Source: Pseudomonadota bacterium (GTDB taxonomy: Bacteria > Pseudomonadota > Gammaproteobacteria > Burkholderiales > Rhodocyclaceae). From it: a DNA stretch of 64,000 nt. The stretch lies in NCBI GenBank assembly GCA_018261905.1, contig JAGTRU010000006.1, positions 186,001 to 250,000 on the forward strand, written 5' to 3'. Each line of letters begins with the position of its first letter. Positions within the stretch are counted from its first letter, which is position 1. This document shows positions 38,581 to 47,822 of this stretch, piece by piece. A program made the translations under genes and the position numbers. The notes below the pieces were generated by a model. That model had not been told where the DNA came from, did not search any database, and saw nothing but the letters and a program-made list of their open reading frames with translations.

Positions 38581-38588
38581 GACTATCC

Positions 38589-38963
38589 ATGATGGTTAGA
38601 GCCCAAGAGCAGCGAGACGATATCCACTTTCGCGTTCTTCGCCTGTTGCAGGACAACCCCTGTTTAACCCAGCGTGAGTTGGCAAGTGCGCTGGGGGTGA
38701 GCCTGGGCAAGACCAATTTCTGCGTCAATGCCTTGTTGGACAAGGGGTTGCTCAAGTTGCAGAACTTCAAGGCAAGCAACAACAAGCTGGCCTATTCCTA
38801 TCTGATGACCCCCGCCGGTATTGCCGAAAAAAGTGCGCTCACGGCCCGTTTTTTACAACGGAAAATGGTCGAGTATGAGCGTTTGCGCTCCGAGATCGAG
38901 TCCCTCAAATCTGAGAACGCTGCTCAGGCCTTGAATCAGCCCTCGTGCTTCAATGACTCATGA
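38589..38963 (+). CDS. MarR-family EPS-associated regulator
   Basis: 124 residues. Winged helix RVLRLLQDNPCLTQRELA and LGVSLGKTNFCVNALLDKGL, then a coiled C-terminus (VEYERLRSEIESLKSE). The family is found next to exopolysaccharide loci, as here between the export and assembly arms. ATGs at 38589 and 38592 are both possible. It probably controls the divergent operons. Confidence 0.88.
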   Translation: MMVRAQEQRDDIHFRVLRLLQDNPCLTQRELASALGVSLGKTNFCVNALLDKGLLKLQNFKASNNKLAYSYLMTPAGIAEKSALTARFLQRKMVEYERLRSEIESLKSENAAQALNQPSCFNDS

Positions 38964-39217
38964 GTATGCAAAAAAATATTGTTGTGCTGATCGAGTCAAG
39001 GTGCTTTCCATGGTTGCCGCGGGGAGGAAAGTTGAAGACCAGAAATCCAAATCCTCGTCGCGCACGACACAGTGCTGTCGCCGACACCTGATGCCGTTCC
39101 TTTCTCCCCTTTCTTATCCAGTCATGTCGCGCCAAACAGTAGCAGACAGGCGTGCTATGGCAACGAATCGTGCTGAATCCTTAATCATCGAGTAATCAAC
39201 AGAAGAGAAACCCAATC

Positions 39218-40516
39218 ATGTTTACACTGGACAATGCTCAAATTGCCATCGTTGGCCTCGGATATGTTGGTCTGCCGTTGGCTGTGGAGTTTGGAAAGAA
39301 GCGGCCTGTTATCGGTTTTGATATCAGCAAGGCACGTATTGCCGAGTTGGAGTCCGGCAAGGATTCGACATTGGAGGTTGAGGAGCACGACCTTGGGGCG
39401 GCCCGTTTATTGCGCTACAGCAGCAATCTTGAAGATCTGCGGGAATGCCAAGTCTTTATCGTCACGGTGCCGACTCCGATCGACAAGGCGAACCGACCAG
39501 ACCTGACGCCGCTGGTCAAGGCTAGCGAAACGGTTGGTAAGGTACTGCGGCAAGGCGCCGTGGTGATTTACGAATCCACTGTTTACCCAGGGTGTACTGA
39601 AGAAGTTTGTGTTCCGGTGCTGGAAAGGCATTCCGGCCTGAAGTTCAATGTCGATTTCTTCTGCGGCTACAGCCCTGAACGCATCAATCCCGGCGACAAG
39701 GTCAATACTTTGACCAAAATCAAAAAGATTACCAGCGGTTCGACGCCCGAGGTAGCCAAGGCGGTTGATGCTCTGTACGGCAGCATTATTACCGCCGGTA
39801 CTTTTCCCGCGACCAGCCTGAAAGTTGCCGAGGCAGCAAAGGTCATCGAAAACACGCAACGCGACCTGAATATTGCCCTGGTTAACGAGTTGTCGGTGAT
39901 TTTTGATCGCTTGGAGATCGATACGCTTGAAGTACTTGAGGCGGCTGGCAGTAAATGGAATTTCCTCCCCTTCCGGCCCGGTATGGTGGGCGGTCACTGT
40001 ATTGGGGTTGATCCTTATTACCTCACGCACAAGGCAGAAGAGGTGGGATATCACCCGCAGGTGATCCTGGCCGGGCGCCGCATCAATGACAACATGGCCC
40101 GCTATGCGGCACGTAATGTCATCAAGTTGATGTTGCGCAATGGGATCGATGTAGCACGCAGTACAGTTGGTGTGCTCGGGATCACCTTCAAGGAAAACTG
40201 CCCGGATATCCGGAACAGCAAGGTTGCCGATCTGGTTCGCGAACTGGAGTTATGGGGAGTGAAGGTGGTTGTTACCGATCCATGGGCTGATGCTGCCGAA
40301 GTCAAGCACGAATACGGAATTGAATTAGGGGAGATAGACGCTGCCTCGCCGGTTGATTCCCTTGTGATTGCCGTTGGACATAAACAATTCCGGCAACTTC
40401 TACCGGCTGAATTGCGCGAACTATGTCGAGGAGAGAAACCCGTTTTGGGGGATATCAAATCTCTTTACGATAGGTATCTCTGTGCTTCTCAAGGATTCAC
40501 GGTTTTTAGGTTTTGA
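39218..40516 (+). CDS. TviB/WbpA-type UDP-N-acetylhexosamine 6-dehydrogenase
   Basis: 432 residues. NAD site IAIVGLGYVGLPLAVEFG near the N-terminus; nucleophile Cys261 in GGHCIGVDPYY. VipA/TviB-type enzymes oxidise UDP-GlcNAc or UDP-GalNAc to the uronic acid, so the polymer probably contains an aminouronic acid. The exact sugar cannot be read. First gene of the plus-strand arm, with a 254-base gap upstream that shows no convincing gene. Confidence 0.92.
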   Translation: MFTLDNAQIAIVGLGYVGLPLAVEFGKKRPVIGFDISKARIAELESGKDSTLEVEEHDLGAARLLRYSSNLEDLRECQVFIVTVPTPIDKANRPDLTPLVKASETVGKVLRQGAVVIYESTVYPGCTEEVCVPVLERHSGLKFNVDFFCGYSPERINPGDKVNTLTKIKKITSGSTPEVAKAVDALYGSIITAGTFPATSLKVAEAAKVIENTQRDLNIALVNELSVIFDRLEIDTLEVLEAAGSKWNFLPFRPGMVGGHCIGVDPYYLTHKAEEVGYHPQVILAGRRINDNMARYAARNVIKLMLRNGIDVARSTVGVLGITFKENCPDIRNSKVADLVRELELWGVKVVVTDPWADAAEVKHEYGIELGEIDAASPVDSLVIAVGHKQFRQLLPAELRELCRGEKPVLGDIKSLYDRYLCASQGFTVFRF

Positions 40517-40551
40517 AATTATTATGATCTTTGTTTTAAAATCAATTTGTG

Positions 40552-41862
40552 ATGAGTAAAAGAGGTCGAAGTATATTATATGGAGTAGTTACAGGGGGGC
40601 TCTCCAAGGGGGTCGGTGTTCTTGTGAGTTTTTTAACAGTGCCTATTGTAATTGCTCATTTGGGAGGGGGGGCATACGGTTCGTGGGTAGTGATCATTAG
40701 TGTAATTTCGTGGTTAGGTTTATCTGATTTTGGTATTGCAAACAGCTTGGTTCCTCTTCTTGTCAAGTCGAACAGCGAAGGCGATTTCGAAAAAGCTAGA
40801 AGTTATGTGGCTACAGCATTTTTTGGCTTAATTGTTTTATCGATATGTCTAGGTGGGGGCTTTGCTTTTTTTTGGCGATTTTTTGATTTTTCTCTGATTT
40901 TTAATTCGCCAGATAAGTCTGTTGTTGATGCGGCTTCGCATGCGCTTGGTTTTGCTGTAGCCATTTTCCTTTTGTCCCTACCTCTGTCTATTGTTCAGCG
41001 AATTTATCTGGCAACTCATCAAGGAAGTATTTCAAATTTTTGGCAAGTTTTTTCGGGAGTTGCGGGTGCGCTCGGTATATTTATTGGGGTTTTGGTGGAT
41101 GGAGGTTTGGAGCAGCTAATTCTTTTGTATTGTGGCTTTCAGTTTTTTGTTCTTGTAATTAACTCTTTCTATCTATTTTTTAAGATTTCTCCTGGGTTGA
41201 GTCCTTTTTCTGGTTTTCCGGACAAGTTTTACTGGGGAGAAGTTTTTGGTGTTGGTTGGTTGTTTTTTTTGAATCAAATTGCTAGTCTGGTTGTTTTTCA
41301 AAAAGATAATATCTTGGTTTCTCATTATTATGGGGTGGAGCAAACGGCTGACTATAGTTTGGTGTGGCAAATATTTGTTTATTTAAACTTTGTAAATTTG
41401 ATTGTTGCTCCGTATGTTGGCCCGGGTTTTGGTGAGGCTTATGTAAAAAAGAATTATAAATGGATGATCTCTGTTGTTAGGTTTTATGTAGGGGCGGCGA
41501 TATTTATTAGTTTGCCCTTTGTGTTGGCTTTTGTTTTTTATTATAAGCAGATAATTCTTTTTTGGGCAAATAGAGATGTGATTATTGATCCATTAGTTCC
41601 GATATCAATGGGGGCGTGGGTCCTTGTTATGTCATTTCAATGGCCGATTATTAGTCTTCTTAATGGAATTGGTAGGATAAAAGTAGTAACTATCTTCTAT
41701 GTTTTATCTGCGATTATTAATATTCCTTTGTCGATGTTTCTTTTGAAGAATTTTGGGGTTTATGGAAGTGTATTATCCTCGGTGGTTGTTATTTTTATTG
41801 TTGTCTTGTGGCCGTCTTTGAGAGAATTGAAGCAGGTATTAGAAGATGCGAGGGAGGGATGA
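40552..41862 (+). CDS. wzx: Wzx-type flippase
   Basis: 436 residues from ATG 40552 (a GTG lies just before). About 12 hydrophobic segments, MATE/PST-type N-terminus GVVTGGLSKGVGVLVSFLTVP and the following YGSWVVIISVISWLGLSDFGIANSL. It moves lipid-linked repeat units across the inner membrane. Stop overlaps the next start (ATGA). Confidence 0.88.
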   Translation: MSKRGRSILYGVVTGGLSKGVGVLVSFLTVPIVIAHLGGGAYGSWVVIISVISWLGLSDFGIANSLVPLLVKSNSEGDFEKARSYVATAFFGLIVLSICLGGGFAFFWRFFDFSLIFNSPDKSVVDAASHALGFAVAIFLLSLPLSIVQRIYLATHQGSISNFWQVFSGVAGALGIFIGVLVDGGLEQLILLYCGFQFFVLVINSFYLFFKISPGLSPFSGFPDKFYWGEVFGVGWLFFLNQIASLVVFQKDNILVSHYYGVEQTADYSLVWQIFVYLNFVNLIVAPYVGPGFGEAYVKKNYKWMISVVRFYVGAAIFISLPFVLAFVFYYKQIILFWANRDVIIDPLVPISMGAWVLVMSFQWPIISLLNGIGRIKVVTIFYVLSAIINIPLSMFLLKNFGVYGSVLSSVVVIFIVVLWPSLRELKQVLEDAREG

Positions 41863-42977
41863 TTATTTATATTTCTCGCTCATTGTCGCCTAAGGTACTA
41901 AAAACTAGAGAAACAACTAGTTCTAGTCAATTGTTTGAACTTGGCTTTTTTTTGGAGTTGTCGAAAAAGAGAGAGGTTTTTTTGATTACTGTTGGCGATG
42001 TTGATGTTCCGCTTGAGTTCATAGGGGGGGTCGGTTGTAGACAAATTAAGTATCGAGGATTTTTTAGGGGGGGGGCTCTAATGCGCTGCTTAATAAATTC
42101 TGGTGAAGAAAAGAAAGATAAAGTTATTTTAAATACTGGATATAATCCCTTGGATTTGTTTGTTATTTTGATCTACAAGACGGTTTTTGATGCGAAAAAC
42201 TATTGTTTTGTTTATGATAATCATAGGCAGTCCATAAAGTTTTTTGGTTGGCTAAAAAAAATAATTTTAAATATTTATTTTGGTTTTGGTTTTTTGTTGT
42301 TGAGAATGTGTACGGGGTTGATTGTTTTGAATGACGAATTTATTCGTTGTGAAAATATTAAAAATAGATATTTAAAAATTCAGGTTGGTGCTGCTGTTTT
42401 TGGTACGGGAAGGCGATTGGCGAATAATGTCTCTCATACGAATGTTTTTTTGGTTGCGGGGACCCTGAATGATGAAAATGGAATCGGGTTGGTAATTGAT
42501 TATTTAAACTCTGTTCATGATGATTTCTTTGAATTTCATTTTTACGGTGATGGTGTATTTGTACAAAAAATAAAAGATCTCGCCCTTGTGGATAAAAGGG
42601 TGAGGTATTTTGGTAGAGTGACGAAGTCTTTGTTAAATCAAAGAATATCGGCAGCAGATTTTTTGGTTAATCTTAGAGATCCTAATGGTGTTTCTTCTGC
42701 CTATTCTTTTCCCTCAAAGTTGATTGATTTTATGGGGGCGGGGGTTCCTGTTTTGTCAAATTTTTTTCCGGGTTTGGAAAAAGAATATCTCGATTGTATG
42801 TGTGTCGTTGATGAGTTTTCAGTTAAAGAATTTTCTGTCGCTGTAAATCGAGCTGTGAAAATGTCGCCGAGTGATCGCGTTGCGTTGGGTATTTCGGCAA
42901 GAGAGTTGATTAAAAAAAATAATAATTGGGAAAAGATTGTCGATGATTTTGTTTGCTATGTTTTTGAAGGTGCTTGA
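41859..42977 (+). CDS. Glycosyltransferase, GT4-like
   Basis: 372 residues from ATG 41859 (site AGGGAGGG). C-terminal GT-B half: FLVAGTLNDENGIGLVIDYL, VRYFGRVTKSLL, and SAYSFPSKLIDFMGAGVPVLSN, where the usual E-x7-E is weak. Sugar unknown. The coding sequence contains G7 (42024-42030) and G9 (42067-42075) tracts, the latter long enough to slip. Confidence 0.75.
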   Translation: MIIYISRSLSPKVLKTRETTSSSQLFELGFFLELSKKREVFLITVGDVDVPLEFIGGVGCRQIKYRGFFRGGALMRCLINSGEEKKDKVILNTGYNPLDLFVILIYKTVFDAKNYCFVYDNHRQSIKFFGWLKKIILNIYFGFGFLLLRMCTGLIVLNDEFIRCENIKNRYLKIQVGAAVFGTGRRLANNVSHTNVFLVAGTLNDENGIGLVIDYLNSVHDDFFEFHFYGDGVFVQKIKDLALVDKRVRYFGRVTKSLLNQRISAADFLVNLRDPNGVSSAYSFPSKLIDFMGAGVPVLSNFFPGLEKEYLDCMCVVDEFSVKEFSVAVNRAVKMSPSDRVALGISARELIKKNNNWEKIVDDFVCYVFEGA

Positions 42978-43054
42978 AAAAAGACATTTTTCTATTTCTG
43001 TTGATATGCGGTGGGGTGTGTTCTTTGGGTTTTTTTTAAATAAAAAGGTTTTTG

Positions 43055-44407
43055 ATGTTTAGTAAAAAAATTTTTTTTACTCAAATTTTGCCTGTCGCGT
43101 TATTAATATTCATGCGTATGGTTTCATCCGTGACAGCAGATGCAAGCTATTTTATTTTGGCGATTTACGCATTGTTCGGTCGGGTCCAAATAATTCAAGC
43201 TCTCGCTTTATCTTGGCTGTTTACGTTTCTTAATCCTGGTATTTCACCAGAGGTTGCAATGGCTGGTATTGGAAGGTATTTTGTTTTAGCAAGTTCAATG
43301 ATTTCTATTTTTTTTAGAAGTGGAATTGGATCTAGGGAAGATATAAGAGTTAATGGCTTTATCTTCTTAACCTTGTTAGGAGGAGTGGGGGTTCTTTTTC
43401 ATTCAATAATATTTAGCCGTGTTTTGGATGTTTCGCTATTGAAGGCAATTTCTTGGATAGCTGCTTTCGTCACCTTGTTTTCCGCTTGGAAGGGGCTCTG
43501 TGTTCGCGATAGGGAACTTGTTGAAAAGCAGATTTTTGGCGGATTGCTTGGGATCATGTTCGTTAGCATTCCGTTACTAGTCTCTGCGTCTGGATATTTT
43601 CGTAATGAGGTGGGTTTTCAAGGCGTTCTCAATCACCCTCAGGCATTTGGAGCAACAATGGCATTACTTGGGGCTTGGTTGTTAAGTCGGGTTTTTGTTA
43701 AAAAATCACCATCTTGGATTGTTGTTCTGTTTTTCATTATTACGGTTGTTTTGATTTTCCTTTCGATGGCCAGAACAGCAGGCTTAGGGCTTTTGTTGGC
43801 AATTTTTTCTTCGGTTGTATTTGGATTGTTTTTTGGAAGAAGGAAGTTTGCTGAATTTTTGCCGGGATTGCAGAGTGGTCGCGTAAAGTTTTTCCTGTTT
43901 TTTGTTGTCTTTTGCGGGGTGTTTTTTGCGCCTTTTTTTGTGGCTAATGTTCAAAATTTCATATTAAAAGGGGGCGAGAATTCATCGTTGGCTGGTGCGT
44001 ATGAAAGCTCTCGTGGATTTTTGATTGAACGAATGATTGAAAATATTAAAAAGCGACCTTATGGCGGAATCGGTTTTGGTATGAGTTCTGATCCTGAAAT
44101 TATGGATATACAACGCGATCCTGTTTTCGGTTTGCCGACTGGGGCCCCCGTTGAAAAGGGGGTTGGCTTTTTAGCAATTTGGGAAGAAATTGGCTTATTT
44201 GGTTTTTTAGGAGTTCTGGGGTGGTTATGGATAATGTTGCGGCGTGCTGAGAGAAATGGGGGATTGCCCGCGCTGATGGTGTGTATGACGGTGGTGCTTA
44301 TGAATTTTGGCGAATTTACTCTATTTTCGGCAGGCGGCATGGGGATGTTGTCTCTGATTCTGATTACTTGGGCTAGTAGTGGAAAATCGCCGGAGAAAGT
44401 GGGTTAG
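43055..44407 (+). CDS. wzy: Wzy-type O-antigen polymerase/ligase family protein
   Basis: 450 residues from ATG 43055. About 11 membrane segments and a larger loop at about 300-360 with the family segment KKRPYGGIGFGMSSD. It polymerises repeat units on the periplasmic face. WaaL-type ligase is the alternative; position among Wzx and transferases favours Wzy. Confidence 0.8.
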   Translation: MFSKKIFFTQILPVALLIFMRMVSSVTADASYFILAIYALFGRVQIIQALALSWLFTFLNPGISPEVAMAGIGRYFVLASSMISIFFRSGIGSREDIRVNGFIFLTLLGGVGVLFHSIIFSRVLDVSLLKAISWIAAFVTLFSAWKGLCVRDRELVEKQIFGGLLGIMFVSIPLLVSASGYFRNEVGFQGVLNHPQAFGATMALLGAWLLSRVFVKKSPSWIVVLFFIITVVLIFLSMARTAGLGLLLAIFSSVVFGLFFGRRKFAEFLPGLQSGRVKFFLFFVVFCGVFFAPFFVANVQNFILKGGENSSLAGAYESSRGFLIERMIENIKKRPYGGIGFGMSSDPEIMDIQRDPVFGLPTGAPVEKGVGFLAIWEEIGLFGFLGVLGWLWIMLRRAERNGGLPALMVCMTVVLMNFGEFTLFSAGGMGMLSLILITWASSGKSPEKVG

Positions 44408-44411
44408 TTTC

Positions 44412-45551
44412 ATGCGTGATATTTGGTTTTGGCAACGCATTGTTAGTCCTCATATGGCTCTTCTAGCATTGGCGTTGGTAAAGGAGGGGTGTCATGTTAC
44501 GTATGTTGCTGAGCGGCCGATGAGTGTTGATCGCGAAGCACAAGGCTGGAAGGTTCCTCCATTACCCGGAGTTCAATTACATTATGTTGCCAACTCCACA
44601 GATGTTTTTTCGCTAGTTTCAAAAGCTCCTAAATACGCAACACATTTATGTCAGGGGATTCGTGCCAATGGGGGGGTTGGTATTGTCCAACGAGAGTTGG
44701 CGAGATGCGGTTGTTCGTTTTGGGTGGTAATGGAGATGATGGATGATCCCGGCTTAGCGGGAGCCGCCAAGCGATTGCTGTACCGTGCTTTATTTGCACG
44801 TCGACGCAAGCATTTGCACGGGATTTTGGCCATTGGTAAGGAAACTCCTCAATGGGTGGCGGGTCGCGGAGTATCGAGCGAGCAGATATTCCCGTTTACC
44901 TATTTTTTGGAAGAAGTGGGGGCTAATAAACATCTTTCCCCTCTTCCAGATGGTGTATTCCGTTTCTTGTTTGTGGGGCAATTTATCCCGCGAAAGCGCC
45001 TTGATCTATTGATAGATGCTCTGGGGGAGCTTGGGGAGGAGCTTCCTGAGTTCAGGCTGCAGATTATTGGCTCAGGTCCGTTAGAAAATGAGTTGCGAGC
45101 CAAAGGGGAGCGTCTTTTGGGGCGAAAATTGGAGTGGTTGGGGCGCCAGACGATGAAAGAGGTTCATGCGCATATGGCGTGGGCCGATTGTTTGGTTCTT
45201 CCAAGTCGCCACGATGGTTGGGGGGCTGTTGTATCAGAAGCGTTGATGGCGGGTACCCCTGCGATTTGTAGCGATCATTGCGGTGCGGCAGAGGTTGTGT
45301 TGGCAAGCAAGACGGGAGGGGTTTTCCCGAGAGGTGATCAAAAGGCTCTTGCTGCATTGCTGACTCAATGTCTCTCCAAAGGACGTTATACAGAGGCCGC
45401 GCGTTCGAATTTGGCTCAATGGGCTACGTCGTTGGGAGCTACGCATGGGGCAAATTATTTGATGGAAATTTTTTCTTACCTCGAATGTGGTGGTGTGCGA
45501 CCTCTCGCTCCTTGGAATCAATCGAAAACACAAAATGAGGGAGCGAAGTGA
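44412..45551 (+). CDS. Glycosyltransferase, GT4 family
   Basis: 379 residues from ATG 44412; an upstream GTG (44379) would overlap wzy. FLFVGQFIPRKRLDLLIDAL, LEWLGRQTMKEVHAHMAWADCL and DGWGAVVSEALMAGTPAIC (E-x7-E region) are typical GT4. Sugar unknown. Its stop overlaps the next start by four bases. Confidence 0.87.
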   Translation: MRDIWFWQRIVSPHMALLALALVKEGCHVTYVAERPMSVDREAQGWKVPPLPGVQLHYVANSTDVFSLVSKAPKYATHLCQGIRANGGVGIVQRELARCGCSFWVVMEMMDDPGLAGAAKRLLYRALFARRRKHLHGILAIGKETPQWVAGRGVSSEQIFPFTYFLEEVGANKHLSPLPDGVFRFLFVGQFIPRKRLDLLIDALGELGEELPEFRLQIIGSGPLENELRAKGERLLGRKLEWLGRQTMKEVHAHMAWADCLVLPSRHDGWGAVVSEALMAGTPAICSDHCGAAEVVLASKTGGVFPRGDQKALAALLTQCLSKGRYTEAARSNLAQWATSLGATHGANYLMEIFSYLECGGVRPLAPWNQSKTQNEGAK

Positions 45552-46777
45552 AACAAATTGAGGATTGTGGCGGGAGAGAAAAATTTCCAAATAGCCAAAA
45601 AGAACAGGTTGCTAAGCGCACATTTTCAGTTTTATGTTTCACAGGATTCTATCCCCCTGGGTTTAAAGGAGGGGGGCCGATTCGAACTATTTATAATTTG
45701 GTTCAGAAAGTCTCTGGAGAAATAAACTTCTCCGTGGTTACATTAGATCGCGATCTTGGCGATAAAGACTCTTATCCTGCGGAAAGCATGGATCAAGTGC
45801 GTCGATCTACTGGTGCTAAAGTTTTCTATATCTCGCCGAAATCGTTCTGGATTTTTAGAGTGTGGAAAATAATTAATGAATTTGAAGGGGATTTGATTTA
45901 TTTGAATAGTTTTTTTTCTGTTCGGTTTAGTATTATACCGTTTTTTATATGGCTTTTGAATAAGCCTGGTCGTTCGGTTATTGTTGGGCCTCGTGGGGAA
46001 TTTTCAACGGAGGCTTTGTCATTTAAGTCTTTTAAAAAGAAGCTTTATATTAATTTTGTTAAAACTCTTGGTTTTTATCGTCATGTGATATGGCAGGCGT
46101 CGGCAGCGCATGATGCCGAAGATATTCGACGTGTCTTTGGTGAAAATGCTAGTATCCGAATTGCGGTTAATATTGCGTGTCCTCCTCCTGTTCTTGATTT
46201 GTCTCCTCGAAAAAAAGACGCTCCATTACGTGTGGTTTTTGTTTCTCGTATTTCTCCGATGAAGAATCTTCGCGGTGCAATCCAGATGCTAAAGCGAGTA
46301 AAGATTCCTCTGGTGTTTGATGTATATGGGCCAATAGAGGATAAAGCGTATTGGGCGGATTGCCTAGATGTAGTTGAAGAACTTCCGATTAATATTGTTT
46401 TTAATTATTCTGGAATGCTTTATCCGGTTAGGTTGCCAGAAGTTTTGGCGACCTATGATTTGTTTTATCTTCCTACCTTGGGCGAGAATTTTGGGCATGT
46501 AATTGCAGAGGCTTTGGGGTGTGGCTTGCCGGTATTGATCAGCACATCAACGCCTTGGCGTAATTTGAAGGAAAAAAAACTGGGGTGGGATATTCCTTTG
46601 GATCAACCGGAGCATTTTGCTACTTGTATAGAAGAGTGTAACAGTATCTCCGGGGGAGACTACGATATTTGGCGTAAAAATATACGTTCTTGGGCTCTCG
46701 AAAATATCGGTAGCGAGGAAGCGGTAGAACAAAGTCGTAAACTTTTCTCTGATTTGGAGTTGTCGAATGAGTTTTAA
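45548..46777 (+). CDS. Glycosyltransferase, GT4 family
   Basis: 409 residues, GTG start in GTGA overlap with the previous gene. N-half FTGFYPPGFKGGGPIRTIYNL; C-half VFVSRISPMKNLRGAIQML and PTLGENFGHVIAEALGCGLPV. The end overlaps fnlA by 11 bases. Acceptor and donor unknown; by position it may act with the FucNAc genes. Confidence 0.87.
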   Translation: MKQIEDCGGREKFPNSQKEQVAKRTFSVLCFTGFYPPGFKGGGPIRTIYNLVQKVSGEINFSVVTLDRDLGDKDSYPAESMDQVRRSTGAKVFYISPKSFWIFRVWKIINEFEGDLIYLNSFFSVRFSIIPFFIWLLNKPGRSVIVGPRGEFSTEALSFKSFKKKLYINFVKTLGFYRHVIWQASAAHDAEDIRRVFGENASIRIAVNIACPPPVLDLSPRKKDAPLRVVFVSRISPMKNLRGAIQMLKRVKIPLVFDVYGPIEDKAYWADCLDVVEELPINIVFNYSGMLYPVRLPEVLATYDLFYLPTLGENFGHVIAEALGCGLPVLISTSTPWRNLKEKKLGWDIPLDQPEHFATCIEECNSISGGDYDIWRKNIRSWALENIGSEEAVEQSRKLFSDLELSNEF

Positions 46778-47819
46778 TTTTTCAACAAAGAAACTTTTGA
46801 TTACCGGTGGGACGGGTTCTTTTGGTAATGCTGTACTCAAACGGTTCATTCAAAGTGATATCGCCGAAATCCGCATTTTCAGCCGCGATGAGAAGAAACA
46901 GGACGACATGCGTAAGCGTTACAACAACGCCAAGCTGAAGTTCTATATCGGTGACGTTCGTGATCCGCATAGCGTTGCCCAGGCCATGCGCGGGGTTGAT
47001 TACGTGTTTCATGCTGCAGCGCTGAAGCAGGTTCCCTCGTGCGAGTTTCATCCCATGCAGGCAGTGCGTACCAATGTTCTGGGCACTGAAAACGTTTTGA
47101 CGGCGGCTGTTGATGCCGGCGTCAAGCGCGTGGTCTGCCTGAGTACTGACAAGGCGGTTTATCCGATCAACGCCATGGGGATTTCCAAGGCAATGATGGA
47201 AAAGGTCATGGTGGCATCCAGTCGCAATCTGGAAGGTACCGGTACGGTAATTTGCGGCACCCGTTATGGGAATGTGATGGCGTCACGCGGTTCTGTCATA
47301 CCGTTGTTTGTTGACCAGATTCGTAATGGTCAGCCGATCACGATTACCGATCCAACGATGACCCGTTTCATGATGACGCTGGCGGATGCGGTTGATCTTG
47401 TCCTGTATGCCTTTGAACATGGCAACAATGGCGACATCTTCGTGCAGAAGGCCCCGGCTGCAACGGTTGAAGTGCTGGCTCGTGCCATTCTGGAACTGAT
47501 GGGCAAGCCGGATCATCCGATTAATGTGATGGGTACCCGGCATGGTGAAAAGCTTTACGAGGCGCTGCTTGGCCGGGAGGAAATGGCCTGCGCCCAGGAT
47601 ATGGGCGATTATTTCCGCGTGCCGCCGGACGGCCGTGACCTGAATTACGCGAAATATGTGGAGCAGGGCGAGCAACGCCTGACCCAGACCGCGCATGGAG
47701 TGGATTACAACTCCCATAACACGACCCGGCTCGATGTCGAGGGTATGAAAAAATTGCTGCTGATGCTGGATTTCATGCAGAAAATTGCCCGCGGCGAATA
47801 CGCGGTTGCCGAGGAGTAA
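46767..47819 (+). CDS. fnlA: FnlA/WbjB/CapE-type UDP-GlcNAc 4,6-dehydratase/5-epimerase
   Basis: 350 residues. SDR Rossmann motif ITGGTGSFGNAVL (12-24), HAAALKQVPSCEFHP and the TDKAVYPINAMGISKAMME active-site region. First of three enzymes making UDP-L-FucNAc from UDP-GlcNAc. The first 30 bases or so are AT-rich like the upstream island; the rest is GC-rich, so a recombination edge lies at the gene start. Confidence 0.93.
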   Translation: MSFNFSTKKLLITGGTGSFGNAVLKRFIQSDIAEIRIFSRDEKKQDDMRKRYNNAKLKFYIGDVRDPHSVAQAMRGVDYVFHAAALKQVPSCEFHPMQAVRTNVLGTENVLTAAVDAGVKRVVCLSTDKAVYPINAMGISKAMMEKVMVASSRNLEGTGTVICGTRYGNVMASRGSVIPLFVDQIRNGQPITITDPTMTRFMMTLADAVDLVLYAFEHGNNGDIFVQKAPAATVEVLARAILELMGKPDHPINVMGTRHGEKLYEALLGREEMACAQDMGDYFRVPPDGRDLNYAKYVEQGEQRLTQTAHGVDYNSHNTTRLDVEGMKKLLLMLDFMQKIARGEYAVAEE

Positions 47820-47822
47820 CCC

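Larger units (their letters stand above)
40517..46790. other. AT-rich segment inside the polysaccharide locus
   Basis: From the end of the dehydrogenase gene to the first codons of fnlA the DNA is plainly AT-rich, with T-rich third positions and long T and G runs, unlike the GC-rich flanks. This is the pattern of acquired repeat-unit genes. Confidence 0.85.

Noticed and set aside
38953-39195. 80-residue frame between the MarR gene and tviB
   Set aside because: Composition is not protein-like and no ribosome site is seen; treated as non-coding gap.
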